64,000 nucleotides of DNA from Tulasnella sp. 424 (Eukaryota; Basidiomycota; Agaricomycetes; Cantharellales; Tulasnellaceae). The position numbers and the translations under genes were made by a program. Below the pieces are notes generated by a model that worked only from the letters and a program-made list of their open reading frames with translations, did no database searches and was not told the origin of the DNA. Where the stretch lies: contig WSUB01000081.1 of assembly GCA_019633425.1 (NCBI GenBank), positions 62,001 through 126,000 on the forward strand, read 5' to 3'. The number at the start of each line of letters is the position of its first letter. Position 1 is the first letter of the stretch. Positions 1-11,354 of the stretch are shown here, piece after piece.

Positions 1-322
1 AGCTAGCCCCGTTCCCCCGCTGTAGAATCCATGACGCTTTAACCCAACCCCACATTCTACAAATGGCCATCAATGCTTGTTCAGTCCTCACCAAGTGCTA
101 TACTTTATCGAGACCTGTCTCGACTTGGGGCAAGAAAGGTTCCAGTTGGGACTCCTTTGGCAGCCTGCATCAGGCCTCATGAGAAAGGTGTCCCACGGAA
201 TTACGCGTTTCAGTAGTACCAGACGAGTATGTTACGATGCATCTATTTCACGAGCCTGCATCCTGCATAGTCACCGCGAATGTGGCTCCGACAACACCCT
301 GTTCGATATACAGACGTCGTAC

Positions 323-545
323 TTAACAACCAACACAATCCACGTTCCTATAATACTCGCAATGACAGATATCAAAATGGGATCGACTATTCACTGCATC
401 TCCACCCAGAGGCTCTGGAAACCCAGTAGTTAGGTCCGCATCATTGACAGGACACGGGCGTTGGGCCAGGTTAAGGCTTGGACACCGTATCACACTCACC
501 GCCATTTGAGCCTTACTCTCGGGCCAATATTCCTAACGAGAACGC
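323..545 (-). pseudogene. GagB remnant (3' end only)
   Basis: Read on the minus strand, about 510-545 matches the end of exon 6 of the GagB gene at 11355-12792 (a 'WPESKAQMA'-type ending followed by a GTGAGT donor). 323-465 matches that gene's long last exon, sharing 'NDADLT' and 'EPLGGDA'-like strings and ending at a TAA at 323-325. The acceptor before the last exon is degraded: CTTAG in the other gene corresponds to CCCAA here. Nothing upstream of exon 6 is present. Beyond 545 the sequence becomes the 3' flank of the next gene, so this is a truncated copy. Confidence 0.6.
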
Positions 546-789
546 TGAAGATCGCCCGACTCGGAGTCCCTCGAGAAACTGACTATGATATCAAACTATT
601 CATGTGGTCAGGAAGTCGGTGGAGTGGGTAATCGCAGCGTTCGTTCGAGCGGCGAGCGGATGTCCCCCGCAATGGTGTGACATTTGGGTAAAGATGTACG
701 TTCGGGATACAGCACGGTGATCACGCGTGTCACAACGTGTTACTCGTCACGAACGCCTCTCTTAGCGACATTTGTAATACCTTTGATGT

Positions 790-2339
790 TCATAGCCTGT
801 CCAGGTACAGCCTCTGCAGAGCAAGGTGTGTCATTTGGGGATGGGGACAGATCATCAACTTTTAGTCGTTGCTTGCATTCTGTTTTGGACTCCACTCGCC
901 GCTACTTTGCCTTCTTTGCTTGGCCAATCCTGAATCATAGCCTCGGCGTCGGTGGCGAACCAGAGCTTATTCGTGTTGGAAATAACCAATTCAAGTTGAA
1001 TTCTCGCTGCTGGTCATACATGAACGGAGATCACGGCTAGGCACGAATCCTGACTTACCTCGATCGTGTACCAGAGTCGCCACCAGAGAGCCATTCTGGA
1101 GAACGCTCCAGACAGTGGCCATGACACGGCCCCTAGCCGGCCTTTCCATCGCATCGGTTTCAGTCATTGCTTTGCGAGTTCCATTTCTCAAATTAGTGAC
1201 AGGGGTGAGATACAGGTACCTTCATTGAGGAACAAATTTAGGAAGCGCCCTCGAGCACCTAGGCGGGCGCATATTGCGCAAGTCTCGAAGTAAAAGCGGA
1301 CTCACTCAATGCTTCTAGGGCCCAGTTTGGCGAATTTGATGTTGTCACTTCTGAACTGTAACCCTAATAAGGGGTATGTATTGAGAGAGTCCTGTCCCTA
1401 ATTGTATCATCGTCGAAGTCAATTCCCTTGGTACGAACTAATCGACTTCGAACCACATGCGCACCACGAATTTCAACTTGCACGGAAACCATGAAGAATT
1501 CCACTCAACCACTACCGCCTCAGCCAGATCGGTAGAAAATTTAAGCCTTGTCTGCTCACAATTTAATTTGAGGTAACCTGGAGTACTAGAATCCTCCTCG
1601 ATGACTCGGATCCTGCCGAACCTCGTTGGATCGGAAACGGGAAGAGATAACGGCAGGATATTATTTGAAGCACGCGATACTCCACCATGGACGCTTGTTA
1701 TCGCTGGCGGGGCTGCCGCAGGGGGTGGTGCGGGAACTATTATAGTACCGCTAGCGCAAGCGAAAATCGAAAAGTTAGACAGACATACTCACACTCCCGA
1801 GGATAGCTATTGCATCATGTAACCTACCTTGCTGAACTAGATTTCAATTCATCCCAATCATTGTCAAGGATTGCCTGCTGCAAAGCCTTCCAGTCCTCTC
1901 GTNNNNNNNNNNNNNNNNNNNNNNNNNNNNNNNNNNNNNNNNNNNNNNNNNNNNNNNNNNNNNNNNNNNNNNNNNNNNNNNNNNNNNNNNNNNNNNNNNC
2001 CTACCTTGCTGAACTAGATTTCAATTCATCCCAATCATTGTCAAGGATTGCCTGCTGCAAAGCCTTCCAGTCCTCTCGTGTAGCTGGAGGCAAGCGCCAG
2101 TCCCACCGCAACGCTTTCCCTGCAAAGGCAGCTGAAGCAAACGTCGAAATCCACTCCTGGTCTCTGGATTTCCCATTTTTGAAAGCTTGGACATTAACCG
2201 CCCGTATAAAGTCTTCTGCTTCCTTGCCACCGTCGCCTCGGAAGATCAAAATTTCAACTGATCTCAAGCGAGTTTAAATTAACGAGGCTGACAGGTTGGA
2301 TCGTTGATACGAGGTGCCTCTCGTACCGATATCAGACAT
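790..2339 (-). CDS. GagB family protein (gag-like + beta modules)
   Basis: Exons on the minus strand: 2327-2339, 2005-2257, 1465-1750, 1306-1391, 1059-1219, 900-1006, 790-813; 930 nt, 309 residues, no internal stop. Exon 2 encodes the gag-capsid-like domain (about residues 5-88), with FRGDGG, EAEDFIRAVN and a KALRWDWRLP motif before a DW. Exon 3 gives an Ala/Pro-rich linker and the GRIRV...GYL module; exon 5 has VWSVLQNGSLVATL; exon 7 ends RLYLDRL. Role unknown; no enzymatic motif is visible. Exon 6 is followed by a GC donor (GCGAGT) where relatives have GTGAGT, still usable as a GC-AG intron. Intron 2 contains the assembly gap. The copy appears intact if the duplicated flanks of the gap are an artefact. 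Confidence 0.65.
1823..1902. repeat. Left copy of 80-bp duplication flanking the gap
   Basis: Identical to 2000-2079 on the other side of the N run. Probably an unmerged contig overlap rather than a biological repeat. Confidence 0.85.
1903..1999. other. Assembly gap (97 N) with duplicated flanks
   Basis: A run of 97 N. The 80 bases before it (1823-1902) are identical to the 80 bases after it (2000-2079). Both are the 3' end of GagB exon 2 plus the start of intron 2. With one copy removed, intron 2 would be about 77 nt, close to the 72-nt intron at the same place in the gene at 5226-6591. The likeliest explanation is two contig ends that overlap but were scaffolded without merging. Confidence 0.85.
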
Positions 2340-2569
2340 GGAAGGCTTCGCTGTCGATCGAATTTCCGGATGCCGGGTTCGAGATGTACAGCTAGTACCT
2401 GAGAATGAGAGGAGGGAGTTGGGGGGGGAGGTCGTGGGAAGGAATAAACCGTTGTCAACAGCTTCTCATTGGCTTTTCAGGCAGCTTAAAGTATTAAACT
2501 CAATCACGCATTCTATAGATATCCATGAATGCTCCCTTTAGGTCTCAACAACTGCTGTGTTTTATCGAG

Positions 2570-2606
2570 ACTTCTTGTTTCGACGGTGGGCCAGAAAGCT
2601 AAGACG
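2570..2606. repeat. Recurrent flank motif of the GagB array
   Basis: A segment of about 40-50 bp beginning 'gacttcttgtttcgacggtg' and followed by 'cagaaagct' recurs at about 6801-6846 and 11111-11156, and more weakly at about 105-145. It lies upstream of the GagB genes that start at 2339 and 6591, and downstream of the one at 11355-12792. It is therefore part of the duplicated unit's spacer. It could be a promoter or 3' UTR element; its role is unknown. Confidence 0.55.
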
Positions 2607-2997
2607 TTTACCTCGCCGCGATTGCAATTGGGAACTCCTTGGTAACAGACAAACGGGACTCTTGAGAATGGCGTATCGCGGACTGGTGCACTTTCAATTA
2701 ATACCATGAGAATACACGATGAGTCGCGTCGGGTTAAGCAGCTGATTCGTCAGGACCACGCCAACCGTATACGAACTCTGATCACCGAAGCCCGTATCTC
2801 CTCGGCGTCATATGGAATCTTCACGTGAGATGGTAACAACACGGGACACTCCGCAAATGTCTAGGCCCCAGCTACCTCGCTCTGGGCTAGGGCGCGCCGT
2901 ATCTTTCTCGGTCTCTGCATTTAGTCCAGGAGTCATACAATTGGGCCTATAGCATTTTCATTTACTTTCAGCATGACATCTGTTGGTTTCGGCAACG

Positions 2998-4353
2998 TCA
3001 CGCAAAGTCAATACTGAGGCCCTATTATTGGAATGGGTAGAAACGAACGATGTCAGCGATGCAAGTTTCGCATTCATCAGTTCATCGGAATTATCTCTTA
3101 CAGCTGTCTTGAATTCCCTGTTGGGCCACTTTCTATTGGCGGCCTTAGGATCCGATGCTAACCTTGTAATTCCTGCATTAGAAATGTTAACCTGCATCTG
3201 GTATCTCGCTGACAGTCACAATCGGGTCGAGAGTGTCAAATGTTTGAAATCTACGAGCCAGGACCGAACGCTTACCTCCTCCCTGCCCGAATATGACCAT
3301 CACGGTACCATCTTCGAGAATGTACCAGAATGCAGAAAAGACGGGACCTGCTGCTTTTGAATTCATGAGTTGACTAGCAGTCATCGCCATAGAGACACCA
3401 TTTTTTGGTTGAGTGACTGGTGTGAGATATATGTTTCTAATAGGGGGAACAGGTGGTAGCGTCAATCCGCTATACAACTAAATGTTGCTGTCACGATACT
3501 CACGCTGTGCTCCCGGAACCCAACTTGCTTACTGTAGGATCATTGCTGACAAACTGAGCTCCCATAAGGCAATATGGCGAATTCACGCCCTATGATGCTG
3601 AATGTTAACTTCCCGCAAGCATCCCCGTCCTACGAATACCTTACCAATATTTTCAGCCGGCATGGGAATGAAGAAGAGTCCCATTCAACATTGATGGCCT
3701 GATCTCTGTCTCTACAGTATTGGAAGAGTGTTCCTGTAGCGTTCAAAGACAGGTAGCCCTTGTTGATAGCGTCGTCAATCAGGTTGACCAGGACCCGAAT
3801 CCTTCCGGTTTTCTTTGGGCCTACGATGGGTTTGAGGATCGATTTCAGAGAGCTTGGGCTGCTCGCTACTTTCCCTTGGAGTGGTGCCACTGACGGAGTG
3901 GGCGGTGCTGCTGGGGGGTTTACAGCAGATGCTGCGATTGGAATGAGGCTATACGATAACGTGTGTATGTCTTAGCCACCGACCAAGTCTTTTAACAGCT
4001 AGCCATAATACTACAAAGCTCACAGTGATGCAGATTTTTGGCTCTCCCAATCGTTGTCAAGGATGGCCTTCTGCAAGAGGCCCCAATCTTGTCGGGTGTT
4101 GAGCGGCAACTGCTGGTACCACCTCAACGCCTTTCCAGAGAATGAAATGGAGGCAAAAGTTGAAGTCCACTTCTGGTCATCGGACTTCTCTATCTTGAAA
4201 GCCTGGATGTTAACCGCACGGATGAAGTCTTCCGCTTCTAGATTACCGTCCCCTCGAAAGATCAAGAAGTCCACTTTCAAAGGTGCTTTCAAATCAACGG
4301 GGAAAATAAAGTGAATCTTTGGTCATAAATAATATCATACCGATATCAGTCAT
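2998..4353 (-). CDS. GagB family protein
   Basis: Exons on the minus strand: 4341-4353, 4024-4273, 3645-3948, 3504-3589, 3276-3469, 3102-3208, 2998-3021; 978 nt, 325 residues, continuous frame. The start codon lies in a 13-nt exon (M-T-D-I-G...). Exon 2 has FLIFRGDG, EAEDFIRAVN and GKALRWYQQLP, the gag-capsid-like signature. Exon 3 has a Pro-rich linker then TGRIRVLV...KGYLSLN. Exon 4 has YCLMGAQF, exon 5 FWYILEDGTVMVIF, and exon 6 ends in a KWPNRE-type motif. The last exon encodes GLSIDFA then a stop. An alternative acceptor 12 nt upstream for exon 2 would add four residues. It is the most divergent member of the array. Function unknown. Confidence 0.7.
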
Positions 4354-5225
4354 ATGAGTTCTCTTGCGACAACGAAGTCTGGTGGGTGGTTTGGATTAAA
4401 TGTGTAAGGGAGGACCAGCGTGGGAAGCACGCCTCCTTCTCGATTCCAAGCAGTTCACGCGAGCCTCGAAAAATAACTCGGACTCCAGACTCTGAAACAA
4501 CCGTTCTCGCATACTTCCTTTTTGCGCAAGGTCTCTAAATTTCTTCCTCAAGTCGCTAGTCGATCTGGGCTCTTCGTCTGAGCTTCTGATCGATTGAAGC
4601 AGACGCAAGAGGGCTCCAGATGTACACCGTCGACACGGAGTTCCCTTCAATGCAGGGGTAGCTGCCTAACGAGCAGTTCTCGGGCTCGGAAATACTCGTG
4701 AATGTTATGTACATCTCCGTATGTTCTTGGGATATTCTGGAACTGCAAGTGATCACTCTTGACTCGCGTAAAGCAAGCGGCGTCGTGAGTGGCGTGCGAA
4801 CTCTAAACCGTCAGGTCGTGTGGTAGAGGTATATTCCGCGTTGTACTTGGATGGAAGTTAAAGAGACGTTCGGGATCGCATTGAGTCGCGTAGGGTTAAG
4901 TACCTAAATAGGAAGGGGGATGACGTCACATACCCCACCAACGCCACACCAACCCAAGAACGCTGACAATCGTCAAACTCGGAGTTCCTTCGAGAAGCTG
5001 AATGACATCAACTATTTACGTAGTCAGGAAGTAGATGGGGTGGGCACTCGCAGCCCGCTCGTTCGCTCAAGCAGCAGAAGTGGACGTCCCTTTTTTTTCC
5101 CGTAATGGTGTGATATTTGGGGTAAAGATGTACGAGTTCGGGATACAGCATGGCAATTATGCGTGTCACAACGGGTTCTTAGCTACGAGCGCCTCTCTTA
5201 GTGACATTTGTGATACCTTTGATGT

Positions 5226-6591
5226 TCATAACATGCCCAGGTACAGCCTCTGCAGAGCAAGGTGTGTCATTTGGGAATGAGATAGCTCATCCCTCTTTAG
5301 TCGTTGCCTGCATTCTATTTCAGACTGCACTCACCGCTACTTTGCCTTCTTTGTGTGGCCAGGCTTGAATCGTAGCCCCAGGGTCGGTGGCAAACCGCAG
5401 ACCATTGGTGTTGGTAATAACCAATTGCAGTAGAACTATCACTGGTGGTCATACATGAAAGGAGATCACGTCTAGGCACAAACCCTAACTTACCTCGATC
5501 TTGTGCCAGAGTCGCCACCAGAGAGCCATCCTGGAGAACGCTCCATACAGTGGCCATGACACGGCCCCTAGCCGGCCTTTCCATCACATCGGTTCCAGTC
5601 ATTGCTTTGCGAGTTCCGTTTCTCGAATTAGTGACAGGAGTGAGAAGTAGATACCTTCATTGAGGGACAAAATTTAGGAAGCTCCCCCGATCACCTAGAC
5701 GGCGCATATTGCGCACGTCTCGAAGTAAAAACGGACTCACTTGACGCTTCCAGGGCCCAGTTTGGTGAAGTTAATGTTGTCAGCGTCGAACTGTTCCCCT
5801 AAGAAAGGATATGTATATGAAGAGTCCTGTCCCTAATTGTACTATCGTCGATGTGATTTCCCAAGGTCGGAACTGATCGATTTTGAACCGAATACGCACC
5901 ACGAATTTCAACTTGCACGGAAATGATGAAGAATCCCACTCAACCACTACTGCATTGGCTGGGCTTGTAGAAAATTGAAGCTGTGTCTTATCAATATTCA
6001 ATACAAGGTAACCAGGGGTATATGAGCCATCCTTGATGACTCGAATCCTGCCGGACTTCATTGGATTAGAAATGGTAGGAGAGAGTGATAGAGAAGTATT
6101 TGTAACAGTTGGTACTCCATCATGGGCGCTTGTTGCCGCTGGCGAGGCTGCCGCAGGAGGTGCTGCAGGAATCGTCACTGTGCTGCTTGCACGCGAAGGA
6201 ATCGAAAGTGAGACGTATTCACATCTTCGAGGGCAGCTATAACATCGTGTAGCATACCTTGCTGAATGAGATTGGAGTTCATCCCAATTATTGTCAAGGA
6301 TTGCCTCTTGCAGGGCATTCCAGTCATCTCGCGTAGTCTGAGGCAAGCGCCGGTACCACCGCAATGCTTTCCCTGCAAAGGCAGCTGAAGCAAACATCGA
6401 AAGCCACTCCTGGTCTCTGGATTTCCCCTTTTTGAAAGCTTGGACATTAACCGCCCGTATAAAGTCCTCTGCTTCTCCGCTGCCGTCGCCGCGGAAGATT
6501 AGAAAGTCATCTTGCCCACGCGCGTTTATATCAACGCGGCTGATAAGTTGGATACTTGATAAGAGCTGTTTCTCGTACCGATATCAGACAT
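5226..6591 (-). CDS. GagB family protein (best reference copy of the array)
   Basis: Exons on the minus strand: 6579-6591, 6258-6510, 5900-6185, 5741-5826, 5494-5654, 5335-5441, 5226-5249; 930 nt, 309 residues, all splice sites canonical, no internal stop. Exon 2 (residues 5-88) is gag-capsid-like: FLIFRGDGSG, EAEDFIRAVNVQAF, KALRWYRRLP and DDW. Residues about 95-140 are an Ala/Pro/Ser-rich linker. Next come GRIRVIKDG...GYLVLN and VVVEWDSSSFPC. Exon 4 has PFLGEQFDAD and KLGPGS; exon 5 has VWSVLQDGSLVATL; exon 6 has LRFATDP...AWPHKE; exon 7 ends RLYLGML. No protease, polymerase or zinc-knuckle motif is present. The family shares Gag-like features with Retrotrans_gag-type proteins; the cellular role is unknown. 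Confidence 0.75.
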
Positions 6592-7780
6592 GTATGGCTT
6601 CTTCGTTGATCAAGTTTCTGGACGCCGGCTTCAAGATGCACAGCTAGTAACGGAGAATGGTGGGAGTGAGTGGCCGGAGGTCGTGGGAAGCGCCGCATCG
6701 TTCCCGCTACAGAATCCAACGAGCTTTAACTCAAACAGTCGTTCTACAAAAATTCTTAAATAGCTCCTTTTAATCGCAACAGACCCTGTACTTTGTTCGA
6801 GACTTCTTGTTTCGACGGTGGGTCAGAAAGCTTAGATGCGTACCTCTACGCGGCGTAGAACCTACTAGTAGCAGACAAACGGCCGCACCGAAACTCTTGA
6901 AAAGGTCATCTCAAAAGATGGTGTATCGAAAAATAATACCAGACGAATATACTACGAGCTGAGACGGGTTACGTGGCTTATTTTGCCCCTGTCCCTCTTC
7001 CTCTTCCTTCTGTATCTGCTCGTCAATAGGTGCACCTCGACTCGACTTGTGACCCTAATTCTTTGTAGCTGCATTTGGAGGTTCTGCTCTCTCCCTCGCG
7101 TCCACGAGGACTGCCGTCCGATCGCTCAAGTTCTGTAAATCTAAATGAAGGTATAAGTTTGAAATTCAACCGGCGACGTTGACACCTGCGCTTTGGGCTC
7201 CGCGTACTATCTGTCTCATGTGCGTTTCAGGGGCGTTCATATACCGATTGAGATCAAGTTTGCTCTCGAGTTCTTGAATCGTTCGCTAGTCAGCGTTTGC
7301 GCCTTAAGACAAACATCTTTCGAGGTCATTAATGATTTTGAGCTACAGGAGCGTTGGTAGCAGACATGATGACAAAGCTGGAATGGAGGAGAACGGGATA
7401 GAATCGAATTGTTCTGTTCGGAATCGATCGCTTCCAGGCGCGTCGAGTTAATTAAGTACTTAATAAGGAAGGGGATGACATCACGTACCCCAACCATCTC
7501 CACGCCAGCTCACGATCTTCCAACTTGGAGTCTCTTGAGAAATTTCCAATGTCCCCAAATCATTCGCGTGGTCAGGAGGTCAATAAGGGGAACATCAGTG
7601 CAGCCCACTCATAGGCTCGAGAGGTAAAGTGACTCAGTTCCTCTCGTAATAGAGTGACATTTAGAGAAATATCTAAGAGCTCGGGATACAAGCGCGGTGA
7701 ATACGAGTATCGCAACAAATGCCTAGAAAATCGGGTTTCCGAGCGCCTTGCTTAGCGACCGGTTGCGATGGCCTTGACGT

Positions 7781-9159
7781 TCATAACATATCTAGGTACA
7801 GCGTCTAAAGAGCGAGGCGTGTTTTTTGGAAATGGGATAGATTATCAATCTTTGATCATGGCTGGCATTACGTTTTTGACGTCACTCACCGCCACCTTGC
7901 TTTCATTGATTGGCCACGCCTTTATTGAAGCCTGTGCATCTGTAGCTAACCACGTATTCCCGGATTTGGCAATAACTAAATCAGGTTGAAATTTGACTGA
8001 TGGACATACATGAAAGAAGGTCACGTCGAGGCACTGCGGTTGAAGAGCAAAGGCAGCTACTTACCCTGATTTTGTTTCAGAGTCGCCACCAAAGAGCCGT
8101 CTTGCAGAACGCTCCATAAAGCGGCCATGGCACGGCCCGTAGCCGGCTTTTTCATCACATTCGTTCCTGTCATTGCTTTGCGAGTTCCATTTTTCAGATC
8201 GGTAACAGGAGTGAGATACAGATATCTTCATTGGAGGGACGAATTTCAGAAGGTCCCTCGATCACGTAGGCGGCTCTGAATACGATCTTGAAGTAAAGGT
8301 GAACTCACACGTCACTTCCCGGGCCTAGCTTTGCGAAGTCTACTTTGTCAGTGCTGAACTGTGCCCCTAAAAAGCAATATGGAGCATCCTCCCCCTAATT
8401 GTAATATCATCAATGTCAATTCACCTTGTGCGAATCGAACATTAGGGCCGTAGACACACCACTAATTTTAACGTGCACGGAAATGATGAAGAGTCCCACT
8501 CTACCACTATCGCGCCCGGTGAACTAGTGGAAAATTGAAGTCGTGCCTTATTAGGACTCAATACGAGGTAACCTGGGGTACCAGAACCATCTTTGATGAC
8601 TCGAATCCTGCCGGACTTTACTGGACTTGACATGGCAGGAGAGAGCGGTAGAGGATTATTTGGAGCAGTTGATATTCCACCATGGGCGCTTGTTATCGCC
8701 GGCGGGGCTGCCGCAGGAGGTGCTGCAGGAATTGTTATGCTGCTGCTTGCACAGGAGCGGCAATCGAAACGTTAGACCAAACATGCTCACACTCTCGAGA
8801 TTATCTATTGTATCGTGCAACATACCTTGCTGAACTAGATTTCAATTCATCCCAATCATTGTCAAGGATTGCCTGCTGCAAAGCCTTCCAGTCCTCTCGT
8901 GTAGTTGGAGGCAAGCGCCAGTACCACCGCAACGCTTTCCCTGCAAAAGCAGCGGAAGCAAACGTCGAAAGCCACTCCTGGTCTCTAGATTTTTCCTTTT
9001 TGAAAGCTTGAACATTAACCGCCCGTATGAAGTCTTCTGCTTCTCCGCCACTGTCGCCGCGGAAGATCTGGAAGTCATCTTATCCAAGCAAGTTTAAACC
9101 AACACAACTGATAAGTTGCATCGTTGATAAGAGGTGTCGTTCGTACCAATATCAGACAT
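7781..9159 (-). CDS. GagB family protein
   Basis: Exons on the minus strand: 9147-9159, 8826-9078, 8460-8745, 8309-8388, 8065-8225, 7890-7996, 7781-7804; 924 nt, 307 residues. Exons 1-3 and 5-7 match the neighbour at 5226-6591 in length to the base; exon 4 is six nucleotides shorter, keeping frame. The gag-like exon has FQIFRGD, EAEDFIRAVN and KALRWYWRLP. The second module has SGRIRVIKDG...GYLVLS and IVVEWDSSSFPC. Later come CFLGAQF, LWSVLQDGSLVATL, TWLATDA...AWPINE, and a last exon ending TLYLDML. Intact by reading frame; expression and function are unknown. Confidence 0.75.
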
Positions 9160-11354
9160 TTACTCCTTCTCCGTCGATAGAATTCTCGGACGCCGGGTTC
9201 AAGATGAACAGCTACTACTGGAGAATGGTAGGGGTAAGTGGCGGGAGGCCGTGGGAAGCCCTCGAGCAAACCGTTGTCATCGGCATCTCGGGAAGCTTAC
9301 AGAATCCAACACGCTTTAGCCCGACCAGGTAGTCTACTTGAGAAGCACAGCCTTACGGCTGGCCTGCTCGACATAGGTGTCGAACATCCAGTCTAGTCCT
9401 TTGCTTGTTTGAATTATCATGCCATGCATAGCTACCAAATCACCCACATCTATATTCCATCTAAGTAACGGACTTGGACAGAATCTAGCGCGGTACTTAG
9501 AAGACGTCTCTCCGCTGGAGAACTCGGAGAAAATTATGCCTCAGCCTCGCTACAGCTGGTCGGGAAGATAGTGAGGCAGGCCGAGAGGAGTGACACAAAA
9601 ACAGAGCGGCTCTTGAAATACAAGGTCGGCGAAAATTGTGTCTGACAACGACAAAGCATCCTGGGAAGCGAAAACATCAGGAGGACTAGGGCGTGCCACG
9701 GAAGATGATATCATGGGGTTAGCATAGAAGCATTCGCCAAACTCCGAAGCGGCGGTGCGCAATGTCAACCCGCAACACCAGCGGACCAGACTATTTCACA
9801 AGGCAATGACTAAGGAAGCATCACGATTGCAAATGAGGAAAATGGAGGGAGTACGGAGCACGTACTCTTAAACAACTCCTAAAGCGAGGCAATCATACAT
9901 CAGACGAGCGACGAGACGGATTTCAGCCAAGACGACGGTCTTCCAGAGCAATGTTTGGCATTCGACATAATCGAGAAGCACGCAATCGAAACACTGCCGA
10001 AAGAACGACTAGATAAGCTTCTCATACAGATACACGATTGAGGAGATACGAGAAATTTAAAACTGATACGTACAACAACCAGCGGCCGTCAGAAGCGCGG
10101 ATGCGCAGACATGATGGTGCGCCGTGACCGCATACACCGAGATCGCCGCATCTCCCCGCGCCAACTCAAGATGGTCCGAATGCTAGTGGTCACGAGATGA
10201 AGTAACCAGGTGATTGAACTCTTGGAATTACCTCAGCCAAAGCGGCTCTCATAAACCCTGCCGCTTTCGAAGGGGAGCGCAAGCAGGATCCAGACTATCA
10301 GGCTGCTACAAGACTTTGGCGACAAGCTATTCACCAGGCACCCGTCACTGGAGCCTTCCGTGGAACGCCGGAGGCTCTTAGCCAGAGAGATGTTCACATG
10401 GTGGTGGAGAGATCTCGAGAGACCGAAGTGCCATACACGAGAGCATATGAAGATAGCAGCGATGACAACACGGACGCAGAGAGTACCGGGGACAGTAGTG
10501 AAACGAGCAGGGAATGAAGTGAGCGAGACAAAGAGGTATTACGTTACGGGTAGGTTTGTAGTGCAAGTAGGGAGGATGAGAAAAATGTGAGTCAAAAGCC
10601 GAAATCGACCGCTAACGACTTGGTGTACGCGAGAGTGTGTATATAATTATAAACCGCGTGGCTCCGTACCGAAATTCGAAACGCCCAAGCAGGTCGGCCG
10701 AACAGTAGAGAAAGCTGTCCAACGGAAAATTCCCGGTGATTGGGACGCATTGGGCGAAGCGGACAAACAGCCGAAGCAAAGAGTACCAAACGGTCGCTGC
10801 AAGATATTATTTTATTTTTCGGACAGAGCGACAGAAAAGATCGAGTTGATACAAGGAGGGGCAAACAAACGAAGAAATTTTGCAAGCTAAACGATCGCGA
10901 AGACAAGGAAGAAAGGCCAACATGGCTGAGGGACGAGCTCGGCGGAAAACTGACGTAACAGGAGACGGGATGGGACGGGGTGACGGGGTGACGGGGGGCC
11001 GAGGGACCAGAAGTATCAGAAAAACCGCGCAGAATTTAACTGGTGGAGTGACCTTGACGAGCAAGGTGACAGATACTTCCTCCGATCTCAACAAGCGCCA
11101 TAAGTCATTAAGACTTCACGTTTTGACGGCGGGTCAGAAAGCTTAGACGCGTACCTCACCACGGTGGGAAACAATCTGATAGCGGACAGACGGCAGAATC
11201 GGGATTGAGAAAATCGTCTCTGGATCTGGTACATCACAGAAAAATAGCAAATGAGTATGTTACGAGGTACTCATTTCACGCGCTTGCATTCTGCATGGCC
11301 AAACCGTGGATGCAGCTCGACGCTACACCGTTCCATATTCATGTTCCCGACGTC
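9160..11354. other. Spacer with coding-like fragments, no resolved gene
   Basis: No complete gene is visible. Two plus-strand stretches look protein-coding by composition. 9905-10040 carries a short acidic reading with 'LPEQCLAFDIIEKHA'. About 10215-10520 carries a frame with 'NPAAFEGERKQDPDYQAA' and an acidic, Ser/Thr-rich end closing at a stop near 10519. They may be exons or debris of an unrecognised element. 10590-11100 is purine-rich with short GACGGGGT repeats (about 10970-11000). I see no terminal repeats framing the region. Confidence 0.35.
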
